Shown one piece after another: positions 1-7,302 of a stretch of DNA of 64,000 nucleotides; the first letter of the stretch is position 1, and each line of letters starts with the position of its first letter. Source of the DNA: Sporosarcina sp. Marseille-Q4943. Its GTDB lineage: Bacteria; Bacillota; Bacilli; Bacillales_A; Planococcaceae. The stretch covers positions 682,001-746,000 of the forward strand of contig NZ_OX031157.1 of assembly GCF_943736995.1 (NCBI RefSeq), read 5' to 3'. The position numbers and the translations under genes are program-made. The notes under the pieces are model-generated. The model searched no databases. It saw only the letters and a list, made by a program, of their open reading frames with translations, and had not been told where the DNA came from.

Positions 1-572
1 CAAAGACGATCGTCTTCTTGACTGCAGATGCATTCGGCGTATTGCCTCCGATTTCAAAATTGACGAAGGAACAAGCGATGTATCACTTCCTGAGCGGTTT
101 CACTTCGAAGCTTGCAGGAACTGAGCGCGGCGTCACGTCACCTGAAGCTACGTTTTCAACTTGCTTCGGTGCCCCTTTCCTACCATTGCCTGCAACGGTC
201 TACGCAGAAATGCTTGGGAAGAAAATCGACGAGCATGATGCACAGGTCTTCCTTGTCAACACAGGATGGACTGGCGGAGTTTACGGCGTAGGTCAGCGTA
301 TGGCTTTAAAACATACACGCACAATGGTCCGCGCAGCACTTGCCGGCAAATTGAACGATGTAGAGTTTGAGCAGAATGCTATTTTCGGTCTGGCTATGCC
401 AAGAGCAATTGACGGTGTTCCGACTGAAGTGTTAAACCCTCGCAATGCTTGGAGCGATCCAGCTGCTTATGATACAAAAGCGAAAGAATTGGCAGATCTT
501 TTCCGTGAGAACTTCAAAAAGTTCGGTCACGTTTCGGAAGAAATCACTAAAAAAGGCGGACCAATTGCCTAA
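1..572 (+). CDS. pckA: Phosphoenolpyruvate carboxykinase (ATP), C-terminal part
   Basis: This is the 3' end of pckA, and the gene begins before the window. The reading frame is open from base 3 ([12 protein letters not shown]) to TAA at 570-572, about 189 residues. PckA converts oxaloacetate and ATP to phosphoenolpyruvate, the first step of gluconeogenesis. The visible part carries the conserved family segments [15 protein letters not shown] and [12 protein letters not shown], near the nucleotide-binding region, and ends in a typical charged C-terminus. A strong terminator follows at once. In Bacillus pckA also precedes the ytm/ytk genes, which fits the downstream order. Identification is by family recall and is secure. 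Confidence 0.95.
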   Translation, partial: KTIVFLTADAFGVLPPISKLTKEQAMYHFLSGFTSKLAGTERGVTSPEATFSTCFGAPFLPLPATVYAEMLGKKIDEHDAQVFLVNTGWTGGVYGVGQRMALKHTRTMVRAALAGKLNDVEFEQNAIFGLAMPRAIDGVPTEVLNPRNAWSDPAAYDTKAKELADLFRENFKKFGHVSEEITKKGGPIA

Positions 573-584
573 TATATTGAAATT

Positions 585-621
585 AAAGATCCAAGTGCGA
601 TTATGCACTTGGATCTTTTTA
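585..621 (+). terminator. Rho-independent terminator of pckA
   Basis: The arms AGATCCAAGTGC (587-598) and GCACTTGGATCT (605-616) pair perfectly over 12 bp around a 6-nt loop and run into TTTTT. Confidence 0.9.
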
Positions 622-738
622 TTGTGGCATCTTGCAAATGTTTCTCTCTCCCACAAAGTATGCCCCGATATTGGCATGCATAGAACGAGTAGTTCTGCAA
701 ACAATGAAGTGAAGAAATACGATAAGGGAGAGTAAAAT

Positions 739-2124
739 ATGACAACTGCCTATAAAGGTACGAATAAATTGATCACAGGGATTGTGTTTGGGGTATTAAC
801 GTTTTGGTTATTTGCTCAAGCAATGGTCAACGTTATTCCAGCAGTTCAATCTGACCTAGGAGTTTCTTCAAGTACATTGAATATCGCAATTAGTTTAACT
901 GCGTTATTCTCTGGTATCTTTATCGTAGCAGCTGGTGGTCTTGCCGATAAAGTCGGGCGGAAAAAATTGACAAATATTGGGCTTATCTTAAGTATCATCG
1001 GCTCCCTTTGTTTAGTGTTTGCAACCGGATCATTCTTACTCATTGTCGGCCGGATCATTCAAGGGATATCAGCCGCTTGTATTATGCCTGCAACGATCGC
1101 CTTGATGAAAGCATATTTCGAAGGGGCTGAACGTCAACGGGCACTTAGTTACTGGTCAATCGGTTCTTGGGGTGGTTCTGGTGTTTGTTCCTTATTTGGT
1201 GGAGCTGTTGCAACATATTTGGGATGGAAATGGATTTTCATTTTCTCCATTATCTTTGCAGTTCTTGCCTTGTGGTTAATTAAAGACACACCTGAAAGTA
1301 AAGCAAAACAAACAGGAAATTCCAAGTTTGATGTTAGCGGTCTCATTGTATTCATCATCACAATGTTGGCATTGAATATTTTCATCACACAAGGTGATAA
1401 ACTTGGTTGGACCAACTGGGTTACAATTGTATTGTTAGCCGTTGCAGTTATTGGCGCTTTGGCCTTCATTAAAGTTGAGAACGGCAGAGAGAACGCATTA
1501 ATCGATTTTAAATTATTTAAAAACATGCCCTATACAGGGGCAACTATTTCAAACTTCTTGCTAAATGCTGTTGCTGGAACGCTTGTCGTTGCAAATACGT
1601 ACGTACAAGAAGGACGAGGATTTACATCTTTCCAATCCGGTATGCTTTCCATCGGATATTTAATTGTCGTACTTTCCATGATTCGCGTCGGAGAAAAGAT
1701 TCTTCAAAAAGTCGGCGCAAAAAAACCTATGGTTTGGGGTACTATATTTACCCTCGTCGGTGTTGGTGTGATGGGTCTAACATTTTTACCGGATCTCGCC
1801 TATACTGTCGTCGTATTTATAGGTTTTGCTGTATTCGGATTTGGGTTAGGAATTTATGCGACCCCTTCCACCGACACTGCCGTGTCAAATGCACCGGATG
1901 AAAAAATTGGTGCCGCTTCAGGAATTTATAAAATGGCAAGTTCCCTCGGTGGAGCTTTTGGAGTCGCAATTTCAGCTACTGTATATGCGGTGATTTCAGA
2001 AAATAGCGGGGTACATGCCGCAGCAAGTGGAGGTATTATCGCCAACGTCATTTTCGCCGCAATCGCATTGATCTCAATTATCTTCCTAGTTCCAAATAAT
2101 GCAGGGAAAAGCGTAGCGAAATAA
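739..2124 (+). CDS. norB: NorB-like MFS multidrug efflux transporter
   Basis: This 461-residue polytopic membrane protein belongs to the drug:proton antiporter branch of the major facilitator superfamily. Seen in the sequence are motif A (GGLADKVGRKK), a motif B-like stretch (GRIIQGISAACIMPATIA), and a motif C-like segment after YWSIGSWGGSG. The length and long identical blocks (FWLFAQ, YWSIGSWGGSGVCS, IDFKLFKN, GIYATPSTDTA) match, from memory, staphylococcal NorB, a pump for quinolones and other drugs. The start has GGGAG 8 nt upstream. It stands alone between two terminators and interrupts the usual Bacillus order pckA-ytmA. The substrate is inferred from the family only. Confidence 0.85.
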   Translation: MTTAYKGTNKLITGIVFGVLTFWLFAQAMVNVIPAVQSDLGVSSSTLNIAISLTALFSGIFIVAAGGLADKVGRKKLTNIGLILSIIGSLCLVFATGSFLLIVGRIIQGISAACIMPATIALMKAYFEGAERQRALSYWSIGSWGGSGVCSLFGGAVATYLGWKWIFIFSIIFAVLALWLIKDTPESKAKQTGNSKFDVSGLIVFIITMLALNIFITQGDKLGWTNWVTIVLLAVAVIGALAFIKVENGRENALIDFKLFKNMPYTGATISNFLLNAVAGTLVVANTYVQEGRGFTSFQSGMLSIGYLIVVLSMIRVGEKILQKVGAKKPMVWGTIFTLVGVGVMGLTFLPDLAYTVVVFIGFAVFGFGLGIYATPSTDTAVSNAPDEKIGAASGIYKMASSLGGAFGVAISATVYAVISENSGVHAAASGGIIANVIFAAIALISIIFLVPNNAGKSVAK

Positions 2125-2127
2125 GGA

Positions 2128-2191
2128 TTGGGGTTGTCCTTCTAGACAACCCCTTCACATAAAAAAACAACCTAGACGGTTGTTTTTTTGT
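2128..2191. terminator. Two consecutive terminator hairpins between norB and ytmA
   Basis: Hairpin 1 pairs GGGGTTGTC (2130-2138) with GACAACCCC (2145-2153). Hairpin 2 pairs AACAACC with GGTTGTT (about 2166-2185), with A-runs on the left and T-runs on the right. Hairpin 2 can therefore serve norB on the plus strand and ytmA on the minus strand. Confidence 0.85.
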
Positions 2192-2197
2192 TAGGCT

Positions 2198-2992
2198 CTA
2201 TTCACTCCCCTGCCTTCTCATCCAATTACATAAGTCTCTAACGATTTGTGCATTGTGTGCGGGAGGGAAATAATGATTATAGTCGGGGAAATACCAAGTC
2301 TCGTACTGTTTTTCCTTCTCACGTAAAGCGTCCTCAAGCAAAATCGCCTGCTCGAAAGAAACATTATCATCCTTCATGCCATGGATAATTAAAATTGGAG
2401 CTGTGATTTCATCCACTCGGAATAAAGCTGTCCGCTCACGGTACGCATCTGGCATGCTGTTCGGCGTGCCGCCAATTACCCGCTTCATCATTCTGCGCAT
2501 ATCTTTGCGTTCATTATATGTAAAGATGACATCCGAGACGCCGGCCCATGTTACAACTGACGAAATATCCTCACGCAAAATCGCTGTCCAAAGTGCCATA
2601 ATGCCGCCACGGGAAAAAGCATACAAATGGATCCGGTCTTTGTTCACCTTTGTGCTCTGCTTCAGGACTTCAACGGCATTGACCGCATCTTGTCGATCAG
2701 CTCCCGCAAATTCATCCCGGCCTTCCCCGCCCCTGTTGCCGCGATAATAAGGAGCAAATACGACAAAGCCTTGTGAAGCGAATTGAGCAATCCTTGCAGG
2801 ACGGACCATGCCGACATGCTGCATGCCCCCGCGCAAGTATATGATCCCTTCATAGTTCCCTCCACTTGCCGGTTCAGCTAGCAACCCCTTCACTTTGAAC
2901 CCATCCGACCAATATGTTAATTCTTCAAGACGGATATTTGGGTTCGGTGATGGATAATCCCTTCTGTACAAAATAGCTCCATTAGGAAACAT
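2198..2992 (-). CDS. ytmA: YtmA-like alpha/beta hydrolase (S9-type fold)
   Basis: A serine hydrolase of the prolyl oligopeptidase-like alpha/beta family, probably cytoplasmic, with unknown substrate. The nucleophile lies in AFSRGG. A likely acid is in HGMKDDNV and the histidine in YNHYFPP. The segments KGLLAEP, YLRGGMQHVGMVRP and RRMMKRVIGGTP match B. subtilis YtmA as I recall it. An in-frame ATG at 3031 would give 277 residues but lacks a good ribosome site. ATG 2992 has GGTGG 6 nt upstream and gives 264 residues, close to YtmA's 257, so it is preferred. The gene overlaps the 3' end of ytkD by about 11 bp, suggesting translational coupling. Confidence 0.85.
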   Translation of the reverse strand: MFPNGAILYRRDYPSPNPNIRLEELTYWSDGFKVKGLLAEPASGGNYEGIIYLRGGMQHVGMVRPARIAQFASQGFVVFAPYYRGNRGGEGRDEFAGADRQDAVNAVEVLKQSTKVNKDRIHLYAFSRGGIMALWTAILREDISSVVTWAGVSDVIFTYNERKDMRRMMKRVIGGTPNSMPDAYRERTALFRVDEITAPILIIHGMKDDNVSFEQAILLEDALREKEKQYETWYFPDYNHYFPPAHNAQIVRDLCNWMRRQGSE

Positions 2993-3446
2993 TTGCATCC
3001 ACCCACTTCCGTATTTCCGCCATTCCGGCATCTTTCATATGAAAACTCAACTCTTTGCAGCTCACCAATTCTTCATCGGTCATCCACAAAGCGCCTTCCG
3101 TTTCGAACAACTGGGGATTTTCATCGATGCTAGAAACTTTCCCTGTAAATACAGCTTTGCAAAAACTTACATTGCTCATGACGACGTATTCAGCGAACTT
3201 AACAAGCTCAGTAATTGTTACCCCTGTTTCCTCTATCGTTTCACGTATCGCGGCTTCTGCAATCGTTTCACCATCTTCCGCCTTTCCTCCGGGAAATTCA
3301 ATACCTCGAATGGAGTGGCGAGTAACGAGCCATCTCCCCTCGTGCTTCAATACAACGAGCACATGTCTCGCTTCCATGCCGAAGCGATTCTCCCCGAAAG
3401 TCAGCTCGACATGCGCTCCTTGTAAATCTCTAAATGTCGTTGCTAT
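2982..3446 (-). CDS. ytkD: YtkD-like Nudix nucleoside triphosphatase
   Basis: A Nudix hydrolase similar to B. subtilis YtkD, which removes oxidised purine nucleotides such as 8-oxo-dGTP. The Nudix box runs from GGKAEDGETIAEAA through RETIEETG (G-x5-E-x7-RE-x2-EE-x-G complete). The first ATG, at 3377, would delete a conserved N-terminal strand. The same frame stays open upstream and encodes TFRDLQGAHVEL, which aligns with YtkD FKDYYQNTVQL. No ATG, GTG or TTG lies between the upstream in-frame TGA and this segment. The best initiator is ATA at 3446-3444, with AAAGGA 11 nt upstream, giving 154 residues (YtkD has 158). A sequencing error is the alternative. It forms an operon with ytmA. Confidence 0.75.
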   Translation of the reverse strand: MATTFRDLQGAHVELTFGENRFGMEARHVLVVLKHEGRWLVTRHSIRGIEFPGGKAEDGETIAEAAIRETIEETGVTITELVKFAEYVVMSNVSFCKAVFTGKVSSIDENPQLFETEGALWMTDEELVSCKELSFHMKDAGMAEIRKWVDANVS

Positions 3447-3468
3447 TTGACTTCACGTCCTTTCAAAG

Positions 3469-3828
3469 TCAATTGGATGGTTGAATGGGAGCTGATGTTA
3501 TCATTGGCCTTCCCTTAGCAAAATACGGCAACTGTTCAATGAACCTCTTCGTTTCATCATCTGTGAATTCATGGATCAATGCATAAAGCATCATCGTCCT
3601 GCGATCGACATCATGATTGTCCCGATCATAATGGTACGGGACATATGGCAAATGGGATCGCAGGAAGTTCCGGAATTCCAGCCGGTCCATTTGTCTGAAC
3701 AATTGTTGGAAGACCGGAAGAAACTCCCTGCTCATCTCCACTTCATATTCCCATGGTGATGCATGCTTATGTGGATACACTTGCTGATTGGCAATCGATA
3801 CGTACATTCTTACTTTATCGTTTTCCAT
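3469..3828 (-). CDS. Conserved hypothetical protein, 119 aa
   Basis: I do not recognise this family securely. The protein is soluble, has no signal or membrane segment, and is rich in aromatic and acidic residues. Distinct stretches are SPWEYEVEM, FQQLFRQMDRLEFRNF, HLPYVPYHYDRD and FIEQLPYF. ATG 3828 has AAAAAGG 9 nt upstream and is preferred to ATG 3837, which lies right against that site. It sits between ytkD and the malic enzyme gene, all on the minus strand. Base composition and codon use look like the neighbours, so it is probably a native core gene. Confidence 0.7.
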   Translation of the reverse strand: MENDKVRMYVSIANQQVYPHKHASPWEYEVEMSREFLPVFQQLFRQMDRLEFRNFLRSHLPYVPYHYDRDNHDVDRRTMMLYALIHEFTDDETKRFIEQLPYFAKGRPMITSAPIQPSN

Positions 3829-3887
3829 TTGACCCATCCTTTTTTTGTCGTAGTATGGCTCACAATGGATAAACGATTCATTGCATA

Positions 3888-5213
3888 TTATCTGGAATTT
3901 GCTTCTTCATTCGCGACGCGTTCAACTGCATTCGCCACATTTTCGTGTACTGCCGGATCTAATGGATGCGGGACAAGATCACCCGGTTTCGTACTATCCA
4001 AAATTGCGAGTGCGGCGGCGATCAGCATTGGATATGTGATGTCTTTCGCGTGTGCATTTAATGCTCCTCGGAAGATTCCAGGGAAACCAAGTATATTGTT
4101 CACTTGTCTGCCATCCGCAGCAAATGCGGCACCCGCTTCTAACGCAACTTCTGGCTCAATTTCCGCATGAGGATTAGACAGCGCTAAAATGATCTGGCCT
4201 TTACGGACCATCTCCGGTTTGATCAACCCTTGCACTCCGGTCGTCGCAATGACGATATCACAAGACTGCATGATTTCTTCGACTGAATTCAGAGCGGTGC
4301 CTCCATGTTGTCTCAGTCGATCGATCGCTTCCGGATTCGGGTCGACGCCGCGCATTTCCTTCACGCCATATGCCATGAACATCCGACTGATCGCAAGACC
4401 TGCTGCTCCCAATCCGATTTGCCCAACTACGGATTGCGACAATTCCACACCCGATTGACGGCATGCCGAAAGAGCCGAAGCGAGTGTGACGACTGCTGTT
4501 CCGTGTTGGTCGTCATGCATGACCGGAATCTCCAGTTCCGCTTTCAGCCGTTCTTCGATTTCGAAACAATGTGGCGACCCGATATCTTCCAAAAGAATCC
4601 CGCCGAAGCTTTGGTGGATGTGCTTAACGGTTTCCACAACTTCATCAGGATCGCTCGTATCGAGCAATATCGGAATTCCGCTAATGCCTGCGAATTGATC
4701 GAACAATACCGCCTTCCCTTCCATCACTGGCATCCCTGCAACTGGACCGATATTCCCGAGTCCTAATATTGCCGTCCCATCTGTCACGATGGCGACCGTA
4801 TTTGAGATTCCTGTAAAATAATCCGCTTGTGCCGGATCATTTTGAATCACTTTACAAACATTGGCGACTCCCGGTGTGTAGATTCTCCGAAGGTCTCCTA
4901 ATGAGCGGACTTCCATGCGGCTCTTCATCGCAATTTTACCGCCTTCATGTGCGTGCAATACATCATCCGTTACAGCATGGACTTGAATGCCTTCCCCGAT
5001 CGCATTAATCGCCGATACGATTTCCTCCAACTGCTCCTCGCTCGTACACTGTACGGAAACATCCCTAATTGTCGATAAAGTGCCAACTTTAATCGTTTGG
5101 ATATCTCCAATATCACCTTTCAATTCGCCGATGGCTGTTGCCACTTTTGCAAAATTCCCCGGCTTCGATGGCGTTTCAATAATTAGATTTCTTATGAATT
5201 GGATATGTGACAT
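3888..5213 (-). CDS. NAD(P)-dependent malic enzyme with N-terminal ACT domain
   Basis: This 441-residue enzyme decarboxylates malate to pyruvate. Residues about 8-80 form an ACT-type regulatory domain (IIETPSKPGNFAKVATAI). The catalytic part follows, with RRIYTPGVA, GLGNIGPVAGMPVMEGKA, LLEDIGSPHCFEIE and IPVMHDDQHGTAVV (metal and malate site). The dinucleotide-binding loop is GQIGLGAAGLA, and NILGFPGIFRGAL is near the C-terminus. The size and ACT domain fit the short MaeB/YtsJ/MleA-like forms rather than the 560-580-residue MaeA type. Cofactor preference cannot be read. Its nearness to pckA suggests a shared role at the phosphoenolpyruvate-pyruvate-malate node, which is inference. Confidence 0.92.
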   Translation of the reverse strand: MSHIQFIRNLIIETPSKPGNFAKVATAIGELKGDIGDIQTIKVGTLSTIRDVSVQCTSEEQLEEIVSAINAIGEGIQVHAVTDDVLHAHEGGKIAMKSRMEVRSLGDLRRIYTPGVANVCKVIQNDPAQADYFTGISNTVAIVTDGTAILGLGNIGPVAGMPVMEGKAVLFDQFAGISGIPILLDTSDPDEVVETVKHIHQSFGGILLEDIGSPHCFEIEERLKAELEIPVMHDDQHGTAVVTLASALSACRQSGVELSQSVVGQIGLGAAGLAISRMFMAYGVKEMRGVDPNPEAIDRLRQHGGTALNSVEEIMQSCDIVIATTGVQGLIKPEMVRKGQIILALSNPHAEIEPEVALEAGAAFAADGRQVNNILGFPGIFRGALNAHAKDITYPMLIAAALAILDSTKPGDLVPHPLDPAVHENVANAVERVANEEANSR

Positions 5214-5285
5214 GATGTCGCCTCCTATGTAATCCTCTTACCTATCCGTACCCCATTTTACACATATTGAGTGGCATCAACAAAA

Positions 5286-5327
5286 CTAAAGCACGAATTT
5301 CCTAGATTGTAAGGAAATTCGTGCTCT
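5286..5327 (-). terminator. Terminator downstream of yjfB
   Basis: Arms GCACGAATTTCCT (5291-5303) and AGGAAATTCGTGC (5312-5324) form a 13-bp stem. On the minus strand it is followed by TTTAGTTTTG. Confidence 0.8.
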
Positions 5328-5332
5328 CTTCT

Positions 5333-5512
5333 TCATGCTTTTACGTCGACAGCCGAGCCTTTATAAGGATGTGCCGCCGGTTGGTCTTGCATACTTTGCA
5401 GCATATCTGTCACTGCAGTCGCATTCACCGATAATGCCTTGTTCATGACACTTAATTGAACGGTTGATTGCAAACTTCTCAATTGGCTTGCCATGATGGA
5501 GTTCATGTTCAT
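5333..5512 (-). CDS. yjfB: YjfB family putative motility protein
   Basis: A 59-residue protein. The start ATG 5512 is chosen because GAGGAGG lies 8 nt upstream; a further-upstream in-frame start at 5551 has none. The pattern MNMNSIMASQLRSLQ, then SVMNKALSVNATAVTDMLQ and a short Pro/His tail (AAHPYKGSAVDVKA) matches the YjfB family, annotated in databases as a putative motility protein. Its role is not established and no flagellar genes lie nearby. It has its own terminator and is a single-gene unit beside dps. Confidence 0.75.
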   Translation of the reverse strand: MNMNSIMASQLRSLQSTVQLSVMNKALSVNATAVTDMLQSMQDQPAAHPYKGSAVDVKA

Positions 5513-5576
5513 AAACGATTCCTCCTCTACATTGCTATTATCGGAGAACAAATAAATAATTTAAGTACAATTGCTC

Positions 5577-6026
5577 TTATTTATTATCTTCACCAAGGAA
5601 CGCATGTAACATCCATTGATGCTTCTCAATGCTTTGATACGTCGCATTCAATATATCTTCGGTCATATCATCGCCAGCCTCTGCTGCTAGCTCCATCCCT
5701 TTTTTCAACGATTTCATAATGTTATCGAAGTCATCGGCGATCGTTTTCACCATGTCCTCGGCATTCTCATCACCTTTTGCCTCTTTTACGACCGACTGCT
5801 CCAAATGTTCTTGTAGTGTCGCTGTCGGATTTCCTCCAAGCGTCAAAATTCTTTCAGCGATTTCATCCATATGAGCCGTCGCCTCATTGTAAAGCTCTTC
5901 AAATTTAGCATGCAGGGTGAAAAATTGATTGCCCTTCACATACCAATGATAATTATGCAACTTAGCATACATGACCGACCATGTGGATACTTGTACATTC
6001 AGTTCTTCTATCAATTCCTTAGACAT
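5577..6026 (-). CDS. dps: Dps/ferritin-like DNA-protecting protein
   Basis: A 149-residue Dps-family protein. It oxidises and stores iron in a dodecamer and protects DNA from peroxide. The ferroxidase-site pattern is visible as KLHNYHWYVKGNQFF, then EELYNEATAHMDEIAERI and the loop LGGNPTATL. ATG 6026 is selected because AGAGGGG sits about 8 nt upstream; a TTG at 6044 would overlap that site. A sigma-B-like promoter lies upstream. The gene is divergent from yidD. B. subtilis dps (ytkB) occupies the same place, so MrgA is less likely but cannot be excluded. Confidence 0.92.
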   Translation of the reverse strand: MSKELIEELNVQVSTWSVMYAKLHNYHWYVKGNQFFTLHAKFEELYNEATAHMDEIAERILTLGGNPTATLQEHLEQSVVKEAKGDENAEDMVKTIADDFDNIMKSLKKGMELAAEAGDDMTEDILNATYQSIEKHQWMLHAFLGEDNK

Positions 6027-6075
6027 AAAAAAACCCCTCTTCAAATTCTTATTTATAATGCTTTCCTCTGTTAAT

Positions 6076-6101
6076 TTACCACTGAAAGAAATAAACTAAA
6101 C
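6076..6101 (-). promoter_or_regulatory. Candidate sigma-B-type promoter of dps
   Basis: On the minus strand GTTTAG (6101-6096) and TGGTAA (6081-6076) are separated by 14 bp. The sigma-B consensus is GTTTAA-N12-15-GGGTAT, so the match is 5/6 and 4/6. B. subtilis dps is known to be sigma-B dependent. This is inference from pattern. Confidence 0.4.
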
Positions 6102-6128
6102 ATAGAAGAGAAAGCAAGGGGCCATACA

Positions 6129-6359
6129 ATGAAGACAATTCTAGTCGGTATCATTACCATATATCAAAAAATCATTTCTCCGCTCACTCCGCCATCATGC
6201 CGTTTTTATCCTACTTGCTCACATTACGGTGTGGAGGCAATCCAGAAGCACGGCGCGTTAAAAGGGGCATGGTTGACGATTCGAAGGATATTGAAATGCC
6301 ATCCTTTCCATGAAGGCGGCTTCGATCCGGTTCCTGACAAGACTGATAAAAAAAATTAA
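6129..6359 (+). CDS. yidD: Membrane protein insertion efficiency factor YidD
   Basis: A 76-residue YidD-family protein (YtjA in B. subtilis). It assists insertion of proteins at the Sec/YidC site on the inner face of the membrane. The family signature is clear: an amphipathic N-terminus ([16 protein letters not shown]), then [18 protein letters not shown] with the conserved cysteines, [16 protein letters not shown], and GGFDPVPD at the end. The length is normal. It is divergent from dps and followed at once by a terminator, so it is probably transcribed alone. Confidence 0.95.
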   Translation: MKTILVGIITIYQKIISPLTPPSCRFYPTCSHYGVEAIQKHGALKGAWLTIRRILKCHPFHEGGFDPVPDKTDKKN

Positions 6360-6362
6360 GGA

Positions 6363-6388
6363 TTACCGGCTTTGGCCGGTTTTTTTTG
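6363..6388 (+). terminator. Terminator of yidD
   Basis: Arms ACCGGC (6365-6370) and GCCGGT (6375-6380), then eight T residues. Confidence 0.85.
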
Positions 6389-6447
6389 TATGAGTAAATT
6401 GTTTTTTGTGGGTGGATAGTAAAAATTTCAGCCTGCTACAAATCCTA

Positions 6448-6682
6448 TTGATTTCCGTTCCGATCGGACGCTTTCCGCGGGCACGGCTTCAGCCAATCGA
6501 ACAGCGAAGGGTTCGATTTGTCTAATTTCTGCGTTTTGTGCAGAAATTAGACAGCACCCCTATGCTCGTAACGCTACGCTTTTACTCGCAAAAGCCGTTC
6601 TTCGTTACGGCTTTCGCTCAGTCCAGGGTCTTCAGCTCGCGCTGTTCCCGCTGGAGTCGCCGATCTCCACTCCAATCAATAA
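6448..6682. repeat. Composite intergenic repeat, copy A
   Basis: The outer ends (TTGATTTCCGTTCC and CTGGAGTCGCCGATC) resemble, in reverse orientation, the ends of the repeat at 6972-7096. The middle holds two other modules. The first is a perfect 14-bp hairpin (6519-6532 with 6540-6553, loop 7 nt), flanked by AATCGAACAGCGAAGGGTTC. The second is the segment CTCGTAACGCTACGC plus CGCAAAAGCCGTTC (6561-6617). Both modules recur elsewhere in the window (34.8, 48.0-48.2 and 63.4 kb). It looks like one repeat inserted into another. No ORF is supported. Confidence 0.75.
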
Positions 6683-6971
6683 GAATTTATGCGAATCCTC
6701 AACTGCCTGGTAATTATAAAGGCATGAAAAAGGGGTCCTTTTCTTTTATAGAAGAAGTAACTAGGACCAATATCCACTTTTACAGCAAGCCCCGGGTAAG
6801 CCTATCTATCGTGTATAAAAAGAACTTTAAAACTTTTAATTTGATTCGAATACTGGCTTTTAAATAATTTGAAGTGGTGTCAGACGTGTGAATTGAATAG
6901 ATGCAGGATCTTATTTCAATCGGCTGTGTATCTGACAACCATTGATGATTAGCAGTTATCTCTGTTGATTG
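6683..6971. other. Non-coding stretch without recognised content
   Basis: This AT-rich stretch lies between two repeats. I see no convincing ribosome site with an ORF, no terminator and no known motif. It may be remains of a decayed element. Confidence 0.4.
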
Positions 6972-7096
6972 AAGCGGAAGGCGCCGACTCCTGTGGGATT
7001 AGCGGGACAGGTGAGACCCCGCAGTAGAGCGAAGCGATCGAGGAGGCTCACCGCACACCCCACGGAAAGCGTGCGTCTGGAGCGGAAATCAACACG
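6972..7096. repeat. Bacillales-type 120-bp intergenic repeat, copy B
   Basis: Starts GAAGCGGAAGGCGCCGACTC, contains GACAGGTGAGACCCCGCAG and GAGGAGGCTCACCG, and ends CTGGAGCGGAAATCAAC. The GGTGAG and CTCACC blocks and the ends give internal pairing. Repeats of this type are scattered between genes in many Bacillaceae genomes, from memory. It sits upstream of the znuA-like gene. Confidence 0.75.
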
Positions 7097-7220
7097 TTCA
7101 AGTTACTACTTTATTAAAAGCAATTTTGTACTTGAAGAATATCACAAAAACTTTATCCTTATAAGAAAATTTTCAATGTAGCACCTACAAAAACTTGACT
7201 CAATCGTTTTTTCTTTTATG

Positions 7221-7249
7221 TTGCGAAAACCGGCCATATCTTGTATTAT
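7221..7249 (+). promoter_or_regulatory. Candidate sigma-A promoter of the znuA-like gene
   Basis: TTGCGA (7221-7226) and TATTAT (7244-7249) with a 17-bp spacer. The Zur box begins 11 bp downstream, where a repressor would block initiation. Confidence 0.6.
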
Positions 7250-7260
7250 AAGAAAGCAAT

Positions 7261-7283
7261 TAAATCGTAATCATTACTATTAA
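7261..7283 (+). promoter_or_regulatory. Zur box (zinc-responsive operator)
   Basis: The dyad AAATCGTAAT-C-ATTACTATT (7262-7281) matches the Bacillus Zur consensus AAATCGTAAT-N-ATTACGATTT at nearly all positions. It lies just after the candidate promoter and before the ribosome site GGAGGA at 7290. Confidence 0.85.
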
Positions 7284-7302
7284 GTTAGCGGAGGATTTAC
7301 TT

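Noticed and set aside
6538..7181. Small open frames in the gap before znuA
   Set aside because: They overlap repeats A and B or lack ribosome sites and protein-like composition.
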